Source: Croceibacterium xixiisoli
GTDB lineage: Bacteria > Pseudomonadota > Alphaproteobacteria > Sphingomonadales > Sphingomonadaceae
Reading direction: 5' to 3'
Length of the DNA stretch: 64,000 bases
Assembly (NCBI RefSeq): GCF_009827305.1
Contig: NZ_WTYJ01000004.1
Location: forward strand, 248,001-312,000
Numbering within the stretch: position 1 is the stretch's first letter; each line of letters starts with the position of its first letter. Positions 42,609 through 49,704 of the stretch are shown piece by piece. The position numbers and the translations under genes were made by a program. The notes beneath the pieces are model-generated. The model was not told the origin of the DNA and ran no database searches. It was given only the letters and a program-made list of their open reading frames with translations.

Positions 42609-43958
42609 TCACTGTTCGCGGAACATATTGCCGAAAGCGTCCGTCAGCGGGCTGAGCAGATAGTCCAGCAGCGTGCGATCCTTGGCGCGGATGTCCACCG
42701 AGACCGGGACGCCGGGCCGCAAATTCACGCCTTCGCGCCGCAGCAGGGCGGGGTCTGCCACCTCGATCCGGGCGCGGAAGCTTTGCGTGCCGTTTTCGCC
42801 GGTGACGGGCGCGGGTGACAGGGCCACCACCTTGCCTTCGAAATCGGTGCGGCCATGCGGATTGACCGTCGGGAAGCGCAGCGTGGCGGGCATGCCCACG
42901 CGCACGCTGTCGATGTCCGCCGGCAGCACCGCCGTTTCCACCACCAGCGCGCGGGAATCCGGCACCACTTCCATCACCGTCTGGCCACCGCGCAGCACCG
43001 TGCCGCGCCCGATGCGCTCCACGCCGGAGACGCGACCCGCCACCGGGCTGCGGAGCATGTCGCGGTTGGCATCATATTGCACGACGCGCAGCGCGGGATC
43101 GACCTGCGCCAGCTGTTCCTCGACCTCGCCCAGCTGGGCCACGGTCTGCATCATCCGCTCGCTTTCGAACCGGGCGGATTCCAGCGCGGATTTTTCCACC
43201 TCGCCCGATGTGACGGCGGTATCGCCTTCCAGCTGGGCGGCGGCGCGTTCCAGGGCGCGCAATTGCGATTTGCGGGCATAGCCGCGCTGGTACAGCTCGC
43301 GAATACCGGTCAGCTCATCCTGGATCAGGCGCAACTGCTCGCCTGCGGCGGCACGGCGGGCGCTCGCGGCGCGTTCTTGCTGGGCTGCGATCCGGCGATC
43401 GGCGGTGATGACATTGCGCTGGCTGTCGAAAATCGCCTGTTGCGATGCCATGGCGGAGGCCACGGCGCGATCCTGGCTGCGGCTCAGCAGATCGGCGGGC
43501 CAGCGGATCGCGTTCAGCCCGTCGCGTTCCGCCACCAACCGCGCCTGCAGCGCGCGCAGGGCGTCGCGCTTGGCCTGGGCCTGTTCTGCCGCCGCGCCCG
43601 AACGCACGCTGTTCAGCCGCACCAGCGGTTGCCCGGCAATGATCCGCTGGCCTTCGGTCACCATCAGGCTTTCCACCACGCCCGATGCTTCGGGCTGGAT
43701 CACGATACGGTCACCGCTGGTCACCACCTGACCCTGGGACATGGCCGCCTCGGAGAGTGGCGCCAGCACCGCGAACAGGCCCAGCAGGCCGACGAACATT
43801 CCGCCCGCGATCAGCCCGGTGCGCGTGACCTTGCGCGGGTCGTCGAGCAGTTCTTTCGGGAAGGCGTCATGGCGCCGGGCGACAGCCTCTCCATTGCTGC
43901 CGGGCTCGTCGCCGCCTGAGCTGCGGCCGAACCCGCCAAAGGGAAATTCGATCTTCAT
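42609..43958 (-). CDS. HlyD-family periplasmic adaptor of a type I secretion system
   Basis: This 449-aa membrane-fusion protein has a cytoplasmic N-terminus, one membrane helix (GLIAGGMFVGLLGLFAVLAPL, ~48-68) and a lipoyl/barrel-sandwich half (GQVVTSGDRIVIQPEASGVVESLMVTEGQRI). A long coiled coil (~130-290) and a beta-barrel end (DSVRVGMPATLRFP, LRPGVPVSVDIRAKDRTLLDYLLSPL) follow. The final motif is that of PrtE/HlyD type I adaptors. It overlaps the ABC gene by 4 nt (ATGA). No TolC-like gene is in the window, so a distant TolC is assumed. Confidence 0.92.
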   Translation of the reverse strand: MKIEFPFGGFGRSSGGDEPGSNGEAVARRHDAFPKELLDDPRKVTRTGLIAGGMFVGLLGLFAVLAPLSEAAMSQGQVVTSGDRIVIQPEASGVVESLMVTEGQRIIAGQPLVRLNSVRSGAAAEQAQAKRDALRALQARLVAERDGLNAIRWPADLLSRSQDRAVASAMASQQAIFDSQRNVITADRRIAAQQERAASARRAAAGEQLRLIQDELTGIRELYQRGYARKSQLRALERAAAQLEGDTAVTSGEVEKSALESARFESERMMQTVAQLGEVEEQLAQVDPALRVVQYDANRDMLRSPVAGRVSGVERIGRGTVLRGGQTVMEVVPDSRALVVETAVLPADIDSVRVGMPATLRFPTVNPHGRTDFEGKVVALSPAPVTGENGTQSFRARIEVADPALLRREGVNLRPGVPVSVDIRAKDRTLLDYLLSPLTDAFGNMFREQ

Positions 43959-45754
43959 GCCGCCTTGCCTTCCACCGGATCGCGCGCGATCGATTCCACC
44001 AGCTCGGTGCGGACCTGGCGGAACACCCGCTGGCGCGGACCGTCCAGCTGCAGCACGCCGCGATTGAGCACCACCACCCGGTCCACATGGGCCACGGGGT
44101 TCAGCCGGTGGGCGATCAGCACGATGGTCGCCCCGGCGGCCTTGAGTTCCTGCAGCGCCCTGGCCAGCGCTTCCTCGCCATCGGCGTCCAGATGCGCATT
44201 GGGTTCATCCAGCACCAGCAGCTTGGGTTCCCCGAACATGGCGCGCGCCAGGCCGATCCGCTGCCGCTGCCCGCCCGACAGCCCGCTGCCGCCTTCATCG
44301 ACGCGGGTTTCGTAGCCTTCAGGCAGGTTCAGGATCATCTCATGCACATTGGCGCGCTTGGCCGCGGTGATCACCGTCTCGTCATCGCAATCGGCGAAGC
44401 GGCAGATATTGTCGCGCACGGTGCCGGGGAACAGGCCGACATTCTGCGGCAGATAGCCGATGTTGCGCGCCAGCATCTCCCGCGACCAGTGCCGGCTTTC
44501 CAGCCCGCCGATCGACAGCTTGCCCGCACTCGGCAGCCGCGCGCCCACGATCAGCCGGGCAATGGAGGTCTTGCCCGCGCCGCTCGGGCCGACGATGCCG
44601 ATGGCCTCGCCCGCCTGGATGGTGAAATCGATCTGCCGCAGCGCCGGGCGCTTGGACCCGGTCGGGACGAAGGAAATATCCGCCAGCGTCACGTCGATCC
44701 CTTCGAACGGGGGTTCCACCCGCTGCTTGGGCGCGGGGGCATCGTTCAGGATCTTCTGCACCCGCTTGCCCGCGCTCAACGCGGCGCGGATCTGCCGCCA
44801 GCCGCTGACCGCCACCTCCATCGGGGCGAGCGCGCGGCCCAGCATCATGTTCGCGGCGAAGATCGAGGCCGGCAGCACCGAATGCTTGACCGCCAGATAT
44901 CCACCCAGACCCAGCATCAGCCCCTGGAACATCAGGCGGGTAAAGCGGATCGCCGCCGTGAACCCGGCATGCCGATCGCTGGCATGGCCCTGTTCGCGCA
45001 TCATCGCGCTGCGGTCCACCTGCCACCGGTCGGCCAGCGCATTGTCCATGCCCATGGCATGCACCGGGTCCGCATAACGCGCGACGCTGTCGGTAAACTG
45101 ATAGCTGCGCGCCGCCGCCTCCGTGGCGCTCTTGGCGCTCGCCCGCGTGCGCTGATCGTTGAAAAACGCCAGCGCCAGCAGCGTCACCGCCGCCACCAGC
45201 CCCAGTAGGCCCATGGTCCAGTGGATCAGGAACAGGATCAGGATGAACAGCGGCATCCACGGCATGTCGAAGAAGAACTGCGCCCCATGCCCAGCCAGCG
45301 CGCTGCGGAACTCATCCAGATCACGCAGCGCCCGCGCATTGCGGGCCGGCGCGCCATGGCGGGCGGACAGATCGATGATGGACTGGAACACCCGGTTGGA
45401 CAGCAGCCGGTCGATCCGCGCGGCTGCCCGGATCAAGATGCGCGCCCGGCACGCGTCGAGCACGGCCATGGTCGCCAGCGCGCCGATCAACGCCACCGTC
45501 AGCGCCGCCAGCGTGGCCATGCTGCCGGTGGGGATGACGCGGTTGTAGATCTGGATCAGATAGATGGGCGACGCCAGATAGAGCAGGTTCACCGCTCCGC
45601 TGAAGGCGGCGGCAGTCCACAGCATCCCCTTGGTGTTGCGCAGGGCGGCGGCGAATTCATCGCGCGGATCGTAATCGGGATGGGCGGGATCCAGCACGCT
45701 CGACGCCCGTGCCCTCGACGATGCCGCACGGGCCCGCTCGATCAGTCGCTTCAT
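43955..45754 (-). CDS. Type I secretion ABC transporter (PrtD type)
   Basis: This 599-aa half-transporter has no C39 peptidase domain. Six membrane helices (~48-320; GMLWTAAAFSGAVNLLYLASPIYLIQIYNRVIPTGS is typical of PrtD/HasD) precede the ATPase. Walker A is GPSGAGKTS (389-397), the signature LSGGQ (492-496) and Walker B LLVLDEPN (512-519). Absence of the peptidase means substrates are recognised by an uncleaved C-terminal signal. The gene begins 5 nt after the 418-aa protein stop and overlaps the adaptor gene. Confidence 0.93.
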   Translation of the reverse strand: MKRLIERARAASSRARASSVLDPAHPDYDPRDEFAAALRNTKGMLWTAAAFSGAVNLLYLASPIYLIQIYNRVIPTGSMATLAALTVALIGALATMAVLDACRARILIRAAARIDRLLSNRVFQSIIDLSARHGAPARNARALRDLDEFRSALAGHGAQFFFDMPWMPLFILILFLIHWTMGLLGLVAAVTLLALAFFNDQRTRASAKSATEAAARSYQFTDSVARYADPVHAMGMDNALADRWQVDRSAMMREQGHASDRHAGFTAAIRFTRLMFQGLMLGLGGYLAVKHSVLPASIFAANMMLGRALAPMEVAVSGWRQIRAALSAGKRVQKILNDAPAPKQRVEPPFEGIDVTLADISFVPTGSKRPALRQIDFTIQAGEAIGIVGPSGAGKTSIARLIVGARLPSAGKLSIGGLESRHWSREMLARNIGYLPQNVGLFPGTVRDNICRFADCDDETVITAAKRANVHEMILNLPEGYETRVDEGGSGLSGGQRQRIGLARAMFGEPKLLVLDEPNAHLDADGEEALARALQELKAAGATIVLIAHRLNPVAHVDRVVVLNRGVLQLDGPRQRVFRQVRTELVESIARDPVEGKAA

Positions 45755-45759
45755 ATGTG

Positions 45760-47016
45760 TCAGCCCAGTCCCAGGTGAAGATCGTCAAGCGGCGAAAGCG
45801 CATCATGCAGCGGATCGTCGCCGCCCAGCAGAACGGCATCGATGGCCGGCGGGGCCAGCATGTCGAGCATGCCGAGAGAGCCAATCCCGTCGGCCAGGCC
45901 GATCTCGGTCGGCGCATCATCGCTGACGGCAAAGACATCGGCGGCGGAAACCATGCTGGTCAGCGTGGCAACGCCGCCCGCCGGGTCTGCCCCGGCCAGC
46001 CCTTCCAGCGTGTCGGCAACCGGATCGACCAGCGGTGCGGTTACGGCGGCCACGGTATCCGTGACCGTGTCCAGAGTGTTGTCCAGAACAGGCGCCACGG
46101 GGGCGATAACCGGAGCGATGACGGGGGCAACCACCTGGGTCACAACCGGCGCCACGCTTTCGGCAATCGGGGCCACCACGGCGGCGGGCAATTGCACCGC
46201 GCTCGCGCCCAGCGTTTCGACCGTGTCCAGCGTTCGCAACGTATCGAGCGAAGTCACGCTTTCCAGCGTGGCGGGAATGTCCAGCACCGGAACCGTATCC
46301 AGCAGCGCGTCGATCTGCCCGGTCACCGCGTCCAGCCTATTGTCGAGCGTTACCAGCTGATCGGCAACCAGTCCCTCGACCGATGTGGCGAGGCCTTCCA
46401 CCGTGTCCAGCGCAGCGGCCAAGGTGGCCTCGGTCTGGGTGCCGAGCACTTCGACCGTCTGCTGCACGGGGGCCAGTGCGGGCGGGATTGCCGGCGGGAT
46501 CAGTGCCGCTGCCAGTGCATCGGTTCCGCTCGCGGCTGCAGGCGCCGGCGCTACGGCATTCTGCGCCGCCGGTGCGGCCTGCGCAGTGGGGGACAAGGCC
46601 AGCAAGCCCTGCGCATCCATGCCCAGCAGCATCTGCTCGGCACTCGCAACCGGCGCCGCGCCTGCGCTGCCGACAGCCGGCGCCAGCGGCATCGCCATGT
46701 CCAGCGTGGGGAGGGCCATGCCGCCTCCCAACTGCGTATCCATGGTAATAGGAGCGGCAGCGCCGGGGGCATCGCCGCTGATCGCGGCTCCGGTCAGGGG
46801 GGAAGCTTCAGAAAGTTGAAAATCGAATGCCCCGGCACCTTGTTCCTGCGCGCTTACGGCGGCAGGGATAAGCGCGAGGCCGAAATTGGTCGCGGCAATG
46901 GCGGGAAATGCGCCCGGCGTGGCGGCATAGAGCCCCATATCCACCCCATGGCCCTGGGCCTGGGCGGCGCGATCTGTGCGCGCGGCGATGATGTCGGGTG
47001 TGCTGGCAGGATCCAA
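45760..47016 (-). CDS. Candidate type I secretion substrate, 418 aa, Ala/Val/Leu/Pro-rich, Lys- and Cys-free
   Basis: I recognise no domain. The protein has no Lys, no Cys and only four Arg, and it is acidic. The N-terminal third is Ala/Pro/Gly-rich. The middle (~205-345) is a run of heptad-like D-T-V/L-D units (LDTVEGLATSVEGLVADQLVTLDNRLDAVTG, VVAPVIAPVIAPVAPV). The tail is DDPLHDALSPLDDLHLGLG. No RTX repeats and no signal peptide. A TTG start at 47016 has GGGAG 7 nt upstream. It ends 5 nt before the ABC gene, so it is most simply the exported cargo or a cell-surface structural protein. Confidence 0.75.
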   Translation of the reverse strand: MDPASTPDIIAARTDRAAQAQGHGVDMGLYAATPGAFPAIAATNFGLALIPAAVSAQEQGAGAFDFQLSEASPLTGAAISGDAPGAAAPITMDTQLGGGMALPTLDMAMPLAPAVGSAGAAPVASAEQMLLGMDAQGLLALSPTAQAAPAAQNAVAPAPAAASGTDALAAALIPPAIPPALAPVQQTVEVLGTQTEATLAAALDTVEGLATSVEGLVADQLVTLDNRLDAVTGQIDALLDTVPVLDIPATLESVTSLDTLRTLDTVETLGASAVQLPAAVVAPIAESVAPVVTQVVAPVIAPVIAPVAPVLDNTLDTVTDTVAAVTAPLVDPVADTLEGLAGADPAGGVATLTSMVSAADVFAVSDDAPTEIGLADGIGSLGMLDMLAPPAIDAVLLGGDDPLHDALSPLDDLHLGLG

Positions 47017-47101
47017 TCGTCATCTCCCGGGGCAGCGGCCGACCATTGAACGCCTGTGGCATCATACCCTTTGGCGGGCGGTTCGTTCCGTGATAAGGTC
47101 T

Positions 47102-47196
47102 GGCCTTGGCCTCAGGTTTAACCCGAGGTTGTGCATGAGGAAGGCCCCGCCTCCTGCTCCGGTGCAACGGAGCGGATGGCAGGGCCTTTCTTTTTT
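47102..47196 (+). ncRNA. Candidate small RNA 3' part with plus-strand intrinsic terminator
   Basis: On the plus strand a hairpin CCTCAGGTTTAACCCGAGG (47110-47128) is followed by a strong terminator. Its stem is AAGGCCCCGCC / GGCAGGGCCTT (one mismatch) with inner GCTCCG-GTGCAA-CGGAGC, and it ends in TTTCTTTTTT (47187-47196). All nearby genes are on the minus strand, so the T-run points the wrong way for them. No promoter could be fixed with confidence; the 5' end is a guess. Confidence 0.45.
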
Positions 47197-47215
47197 GATC
47201 AGCGGTTAAGCCGGA

Positions 47216-47467
47216 TCAGCCGAGCAGATCGCCGCCATCCGATTCCGACCAGCTTTCGGTGATCCCACCCAGGATCGAGCCAAAGTCGAGGTCAGTGCCG
47301 AATTCGGTGCTCTGGTAATCAGTTGACGACGAACCGTCTTCATCCACGTCGTGGCTGTAAGTTTCATTGCTGAAATCTACAGACAGGACGCCGGTGATGT
47401 CAGAAAGCAGGCTGGACGAATTCGAGCTGCTGGCGTCGTCGGCGAAAAGGCTGGAAAGCAGGGGCAT
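47216..47467 (-). CDS. Candidate small secreted acidic protein (83 aa), type I secretion substrate
   Basis: This is an 83-aa protein with no Lys, Arg or Cys, 12 Asp, 5 Glu and over 20 Ser (MPLLSSLFADD..., SSSNSSSLLSD, GSSSTDYQSTEFGTDLDFGSILGG). It ends ESDGGDLLG. There is no signal peptide. Strong acidity, lack of Cys and an Asp/Leu C-terminus fit type I substrates. The tail resembles that of the 418-aa protein (DDLHLGLG). ATG 47467 was chosen with GGAG 7 nt upstream; ATG 47473 nearly abuts that site. It lies just upstream of, and in the same direction as, the 418-aa/ABC/HlyD genes. It could be a bacteriocin-like or surface peptide; unknown. Confidence 0.7.
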   Translation of the reverse strand: MPLLSSLFADDASSSNSSSLLSDITGVLSVDFSNETYSHDVDEDGSSSTDYQSTEFGTDLDFGSILGGITESWSESDGGDLLG

Positions 47468-47473
47468 AGTCAT

Positions 47474-47794
47474 TCTCCGTGTTGTGCATGGTGACCATGT
47501 CGATCACGGTAAGGAAACGGCCCGGCAGAGAATTTCGATCCCGCCGCCCCAACGCCGGAAATCGGCCGTAACCGTTTCGGCGCATGATCTCGATCATAGC
47601 GGATAATCGGCGGATTTCTGCGGAACAGCGGGCATCTTGCCATTGTCCCGGCAGCGCCGCCCGAATTCCGTTGCATTTTCCGGACATGATCCAGATCATA
47701 GGTTTTGTCGGCTGGCGTGATCCGGTCTTGCGGCCAACCGAATGCGTTTTTTTAACCATCGCACCCGATTTCGCCGCTCGCGCGTTGCGCAACC
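47474..47794. promoter_or_regulatory. Divergent regulatory region, 321 nt, with two FNR/FixK-type palindromes
   Basis: ATGATCTCGATCAT (47584-47597) and ATGATCCAGATCAT (47686-47699) have identical arms and are both followed by AG, with centres 102 bp apart. The core TGAT-N4-ATCA is that of FNR/FixK/Crp-type boxes (TTGAT-N4-ATCAA). GTTGCGCAAC, a perfect palindrome, directly precedes the regulator's ATG, where no ribosome site is seen. The region separates the 83-aa gene (minus) from the Crp/Fnr regulator (plus), so both may be controlled here. Confidence 0.6.
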
Positions 47795-48598
47795 ATGCCT
47801 GATCTGGTCGATACGCTGGTTAACGAGCGCCCTTCCGCCCTGCAGACGAGCTTCCTGGCGCACAAGCTGGTGGCCCACCGCAATGTTCATGATGCGGACG
47901 CCCGCCATCTCGACACCATTCTGCGCCGCAATCAACGCACGGTGGAACCGGGCACGCCGTTGATGGAGCTTGGCTCCCCCCATAGTGAAATCCACATCAT
48001 CCTCGAAGGGTGGGCCCTGCGCCGCAAGATCATGCCCGGCGGCGCCAGCCAGATCGTGGCGTTGCATCTGCCGGGCGACATTTGCGAATTCAACGCGGTG
48101 CTCGGCACGGCGTCGGACACGGAAACCATCGCGGTCGATCGCGTGCGGGCCGGCACCATATCCGCCCGCGCACTGAACGAACTGGCCACCCATCCGCGCC
48201 TCAGCCGCGCGCTCTGGCTGGAAGCGATGGCCAGCGGATCGATCCAGCGGCAATGGTTCGCCAATATCGCCTGCGCCAATGCCGCCAGCCGCATGGCCCA
48301 TCTGCTGTGCGAACTGGAACTGCGGCTGGATCTGATGGGCGCCTCGCAAACGCAGCGCGGCGGCGGGCGGCTGTTCGCCTGCCCGCTCACCCAGATGCAT
48401 CTGGGCAACGCAGCGGCCATGTCGGTCGAACATGCCAACCGCACCCTGGCGCAATTGCGGCGCCAGTTCGGTCTGGTGGCCCGCAACGGCCAGATCGAGA
48501 TCGGCGATCTGCCGGCCCTGCAGGCCTTCTGCGGCTTCGACGGCAGCTATATCGCGCTCGAAACCAACAACCGCGCGCTCGCCATGGCGCACAATTGA
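47795..48598 (+). CDS. Crp/Fnr-family transcriptional regulator
   Basis: This 267-aa protein has a cyclic-nucleotide-binding-like beta-roll (~35-130; EPGTPLMELGSPHSEIHIILEGWALRRK, LHLPGDICEFN). A long dimer helix and a winged HTH follow (~195-235; ACPLTQMHLGNAAAMSVEHANRTLAQLRRQFG). The recognition helix has E-x-x-N-R where FNR has E-x-x-S-R. No N-terminal Cys cluster, so it is not an iron-sulphur FNR. It likely binds the paired palindromes upstream and may regulate itself, the SDR and the secretion genes. Confidence 0.88.
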   Translation: MPDLVDTLVNERPSALQTSFLAHKLVAHRNVHDADARHLDTILRRNQRTVEPGTPLMELGSPHSEIHIILEGWALRRKIMPGGASQIVALHLPGDICEFNAVLGTASDTETIAVDRVRAGTISARALNELATHPRLSRALWLEAMASGSIQRQWFANIACANAASRMAHLLCELELRLDLMGASQTQRGGGRLFACPLTQMHLGNAAAMSVEHANRTLAQLRRQFGLVARNGQIEIGDLPALQAFCGFDGSYIALETNNRALAMAHN

Positions 48599-48599
48599 T

Positions 48600-49370
48600 A
48601 TGCGTACCGCCATCGTCACCGGCGGCGCCCAGGGCATAGGCAAGGGTATCGTGCAGCATCTGCTGGCCGAAAGCTGGCGGGTCGCCTCATTAGACAGCGA
48701 CGCCGATGCGGTCCGTGAACTGGCGGCAGAAATGCCGCTGCCCCAGCTGCTCAGCCTGAAGGCCGATGTATCCCGCGAAGCCCAGGTCGCCACCGCCTTT
48801 GCGAAGATCACCGCGTGGAACGATGCGGCGGATCAGCCGCCCGGCGTGGATCTGCTGGTCTCCAACGCCGGCCTCGCCGATCCGGTCAGCGGCCCGATAG
48901 AGGATTTGTCGCTGGACCGCTGGCGCCAATGGCAGGACAGCCATGTCACCGGCGCCTTCCTGATGGTCCGCGGTGCCGTGCCGCTGCTCCGTGCGCGTAA
49001 GGGCGCGATCGTGCTGATGGCATCCACCCGCGCGATCCAGTCCGAACCCGATTGCGAAGCCTATGCCACGGCCAAGGGCGCCCTGTGCGCGCTCAACCAC
49101 GCACTGGCGATCAGCCTGGGCCCGGATATAAGGGTGAACGCTATCCTCCCTGGCTGGATCGAAACCCGCCCCTGGCAGAAAGCAGCGGCGCGTAGCGATG
49201 TTGCCCATCGCGATATCGATGAGGCGCAGCATCCGGTTGGCCGGGTGGGCACGCCGACCGATATCGCCGCCACCGTCAGCTTTCTCGCTTCGGAAGGTGC
49301 CGGCTTCATCACAGGGCAACAGATCGCGGTGGATGGCGGCATGACGCGGCGGATGATCTACGCGGGGTAG
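48600..49370 (+). CDS. Short-chain dehydrogenase/reductase, substrate unknown
   Basis: This 256-aa classical SDR has cofactor motif GGAQGIG, SNAG, catalytic Ser in LMASTRAIQ and YATAKGA, with an SDR C-terminus (TGQQIAVDGGMTRRMIY). It is one base after the Crp/Fnr stop, so the two form an operon. This pairing of a Crp/Fnr regulator with an SDR is unusual and gives no clue to substrate. Confidence 0.87.
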   Translation: MRTAIVTGGAQGIGKGIVQHLLAESWRVASLDSDADAVRELAAEMPLPQLLSLKADVSREAQVATAFAKITAWNDAADQPPGVDLLVSNAGLADPVSGPIEDLSLDRWRQWQDSHVTGAFLMVRGAVPLLRARKGAIVLMASTRAIQSEPDCEAYATAKGALCALNHALAISLGPDIRVNAILPGWIETRPWQKAAARSDVAHRDIDEAQHPVGRVGTPTDIAATVSFLASEGAGFITGQQIAVDGGMTRRMIYAG

Positions 49371-49704
49371 GGGTAGGTTTGCGTTCGCCTTCGGTCATGG
49401 AGGTGACACCCGATATGGCCCGCCGCATTCCCGAAATTTTGTCATTCCCGATAATGCCGGAGGGTGGGGAGCTTAATCCGCAGAATCCCGCCACCTTGAT
49501 ATGTGAACAGGCGCGCGAACGTTGCGGCGGCCCTAAAGTTTCAACCTGGTCAATTATTTATTATCAACCCATTCGGGATCGAATTGGCTTGTAGGCAGTA
49601 TCGCATTCACTTGACCGAAAAATCGGACGAGTGGTGCTTTGTGCAGGCGGAACCGCGCAACACACCAAAGAAGAGGTAATACGGTTTCGTCGAGGGAATA
49701 CGTC
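49371..49704. other. Intergenic region, 334 nt, upstream of the autotransporter
   Basis: No convincing gene. The stretch 49540-49575 is AT-rich (TTTCAACCTGG..TTATTATCA) and could hold a promoter. A short inverted repeat CCGAAAAATCGG lies at about 49615. GAGGGA, 9 nt before the ATG at 49705, is the autotransporter ribosome site. A 71-codon frame at 49379-49594 has no ribosome site or recognisable content. Confidence 0.5.

Noticed and set aside
45709-47049. Long plus-strand frame (446 codons) opposite the 418-aa candidate substrate
   Set aside because: Its translation is Arg/His/Gln/Gly-rich with no motif, as expected of an antisense frame in GC-rich DNA. The minus-strand frame has a ribosome site, abuts the ABC gene and has sensible composition.
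49379-49594. 71-codon frame between the SDR and the autotransporter
   Set aside because: No ribosome site, no domain, unlike the codon use of neighbours; best treated as intergenic.
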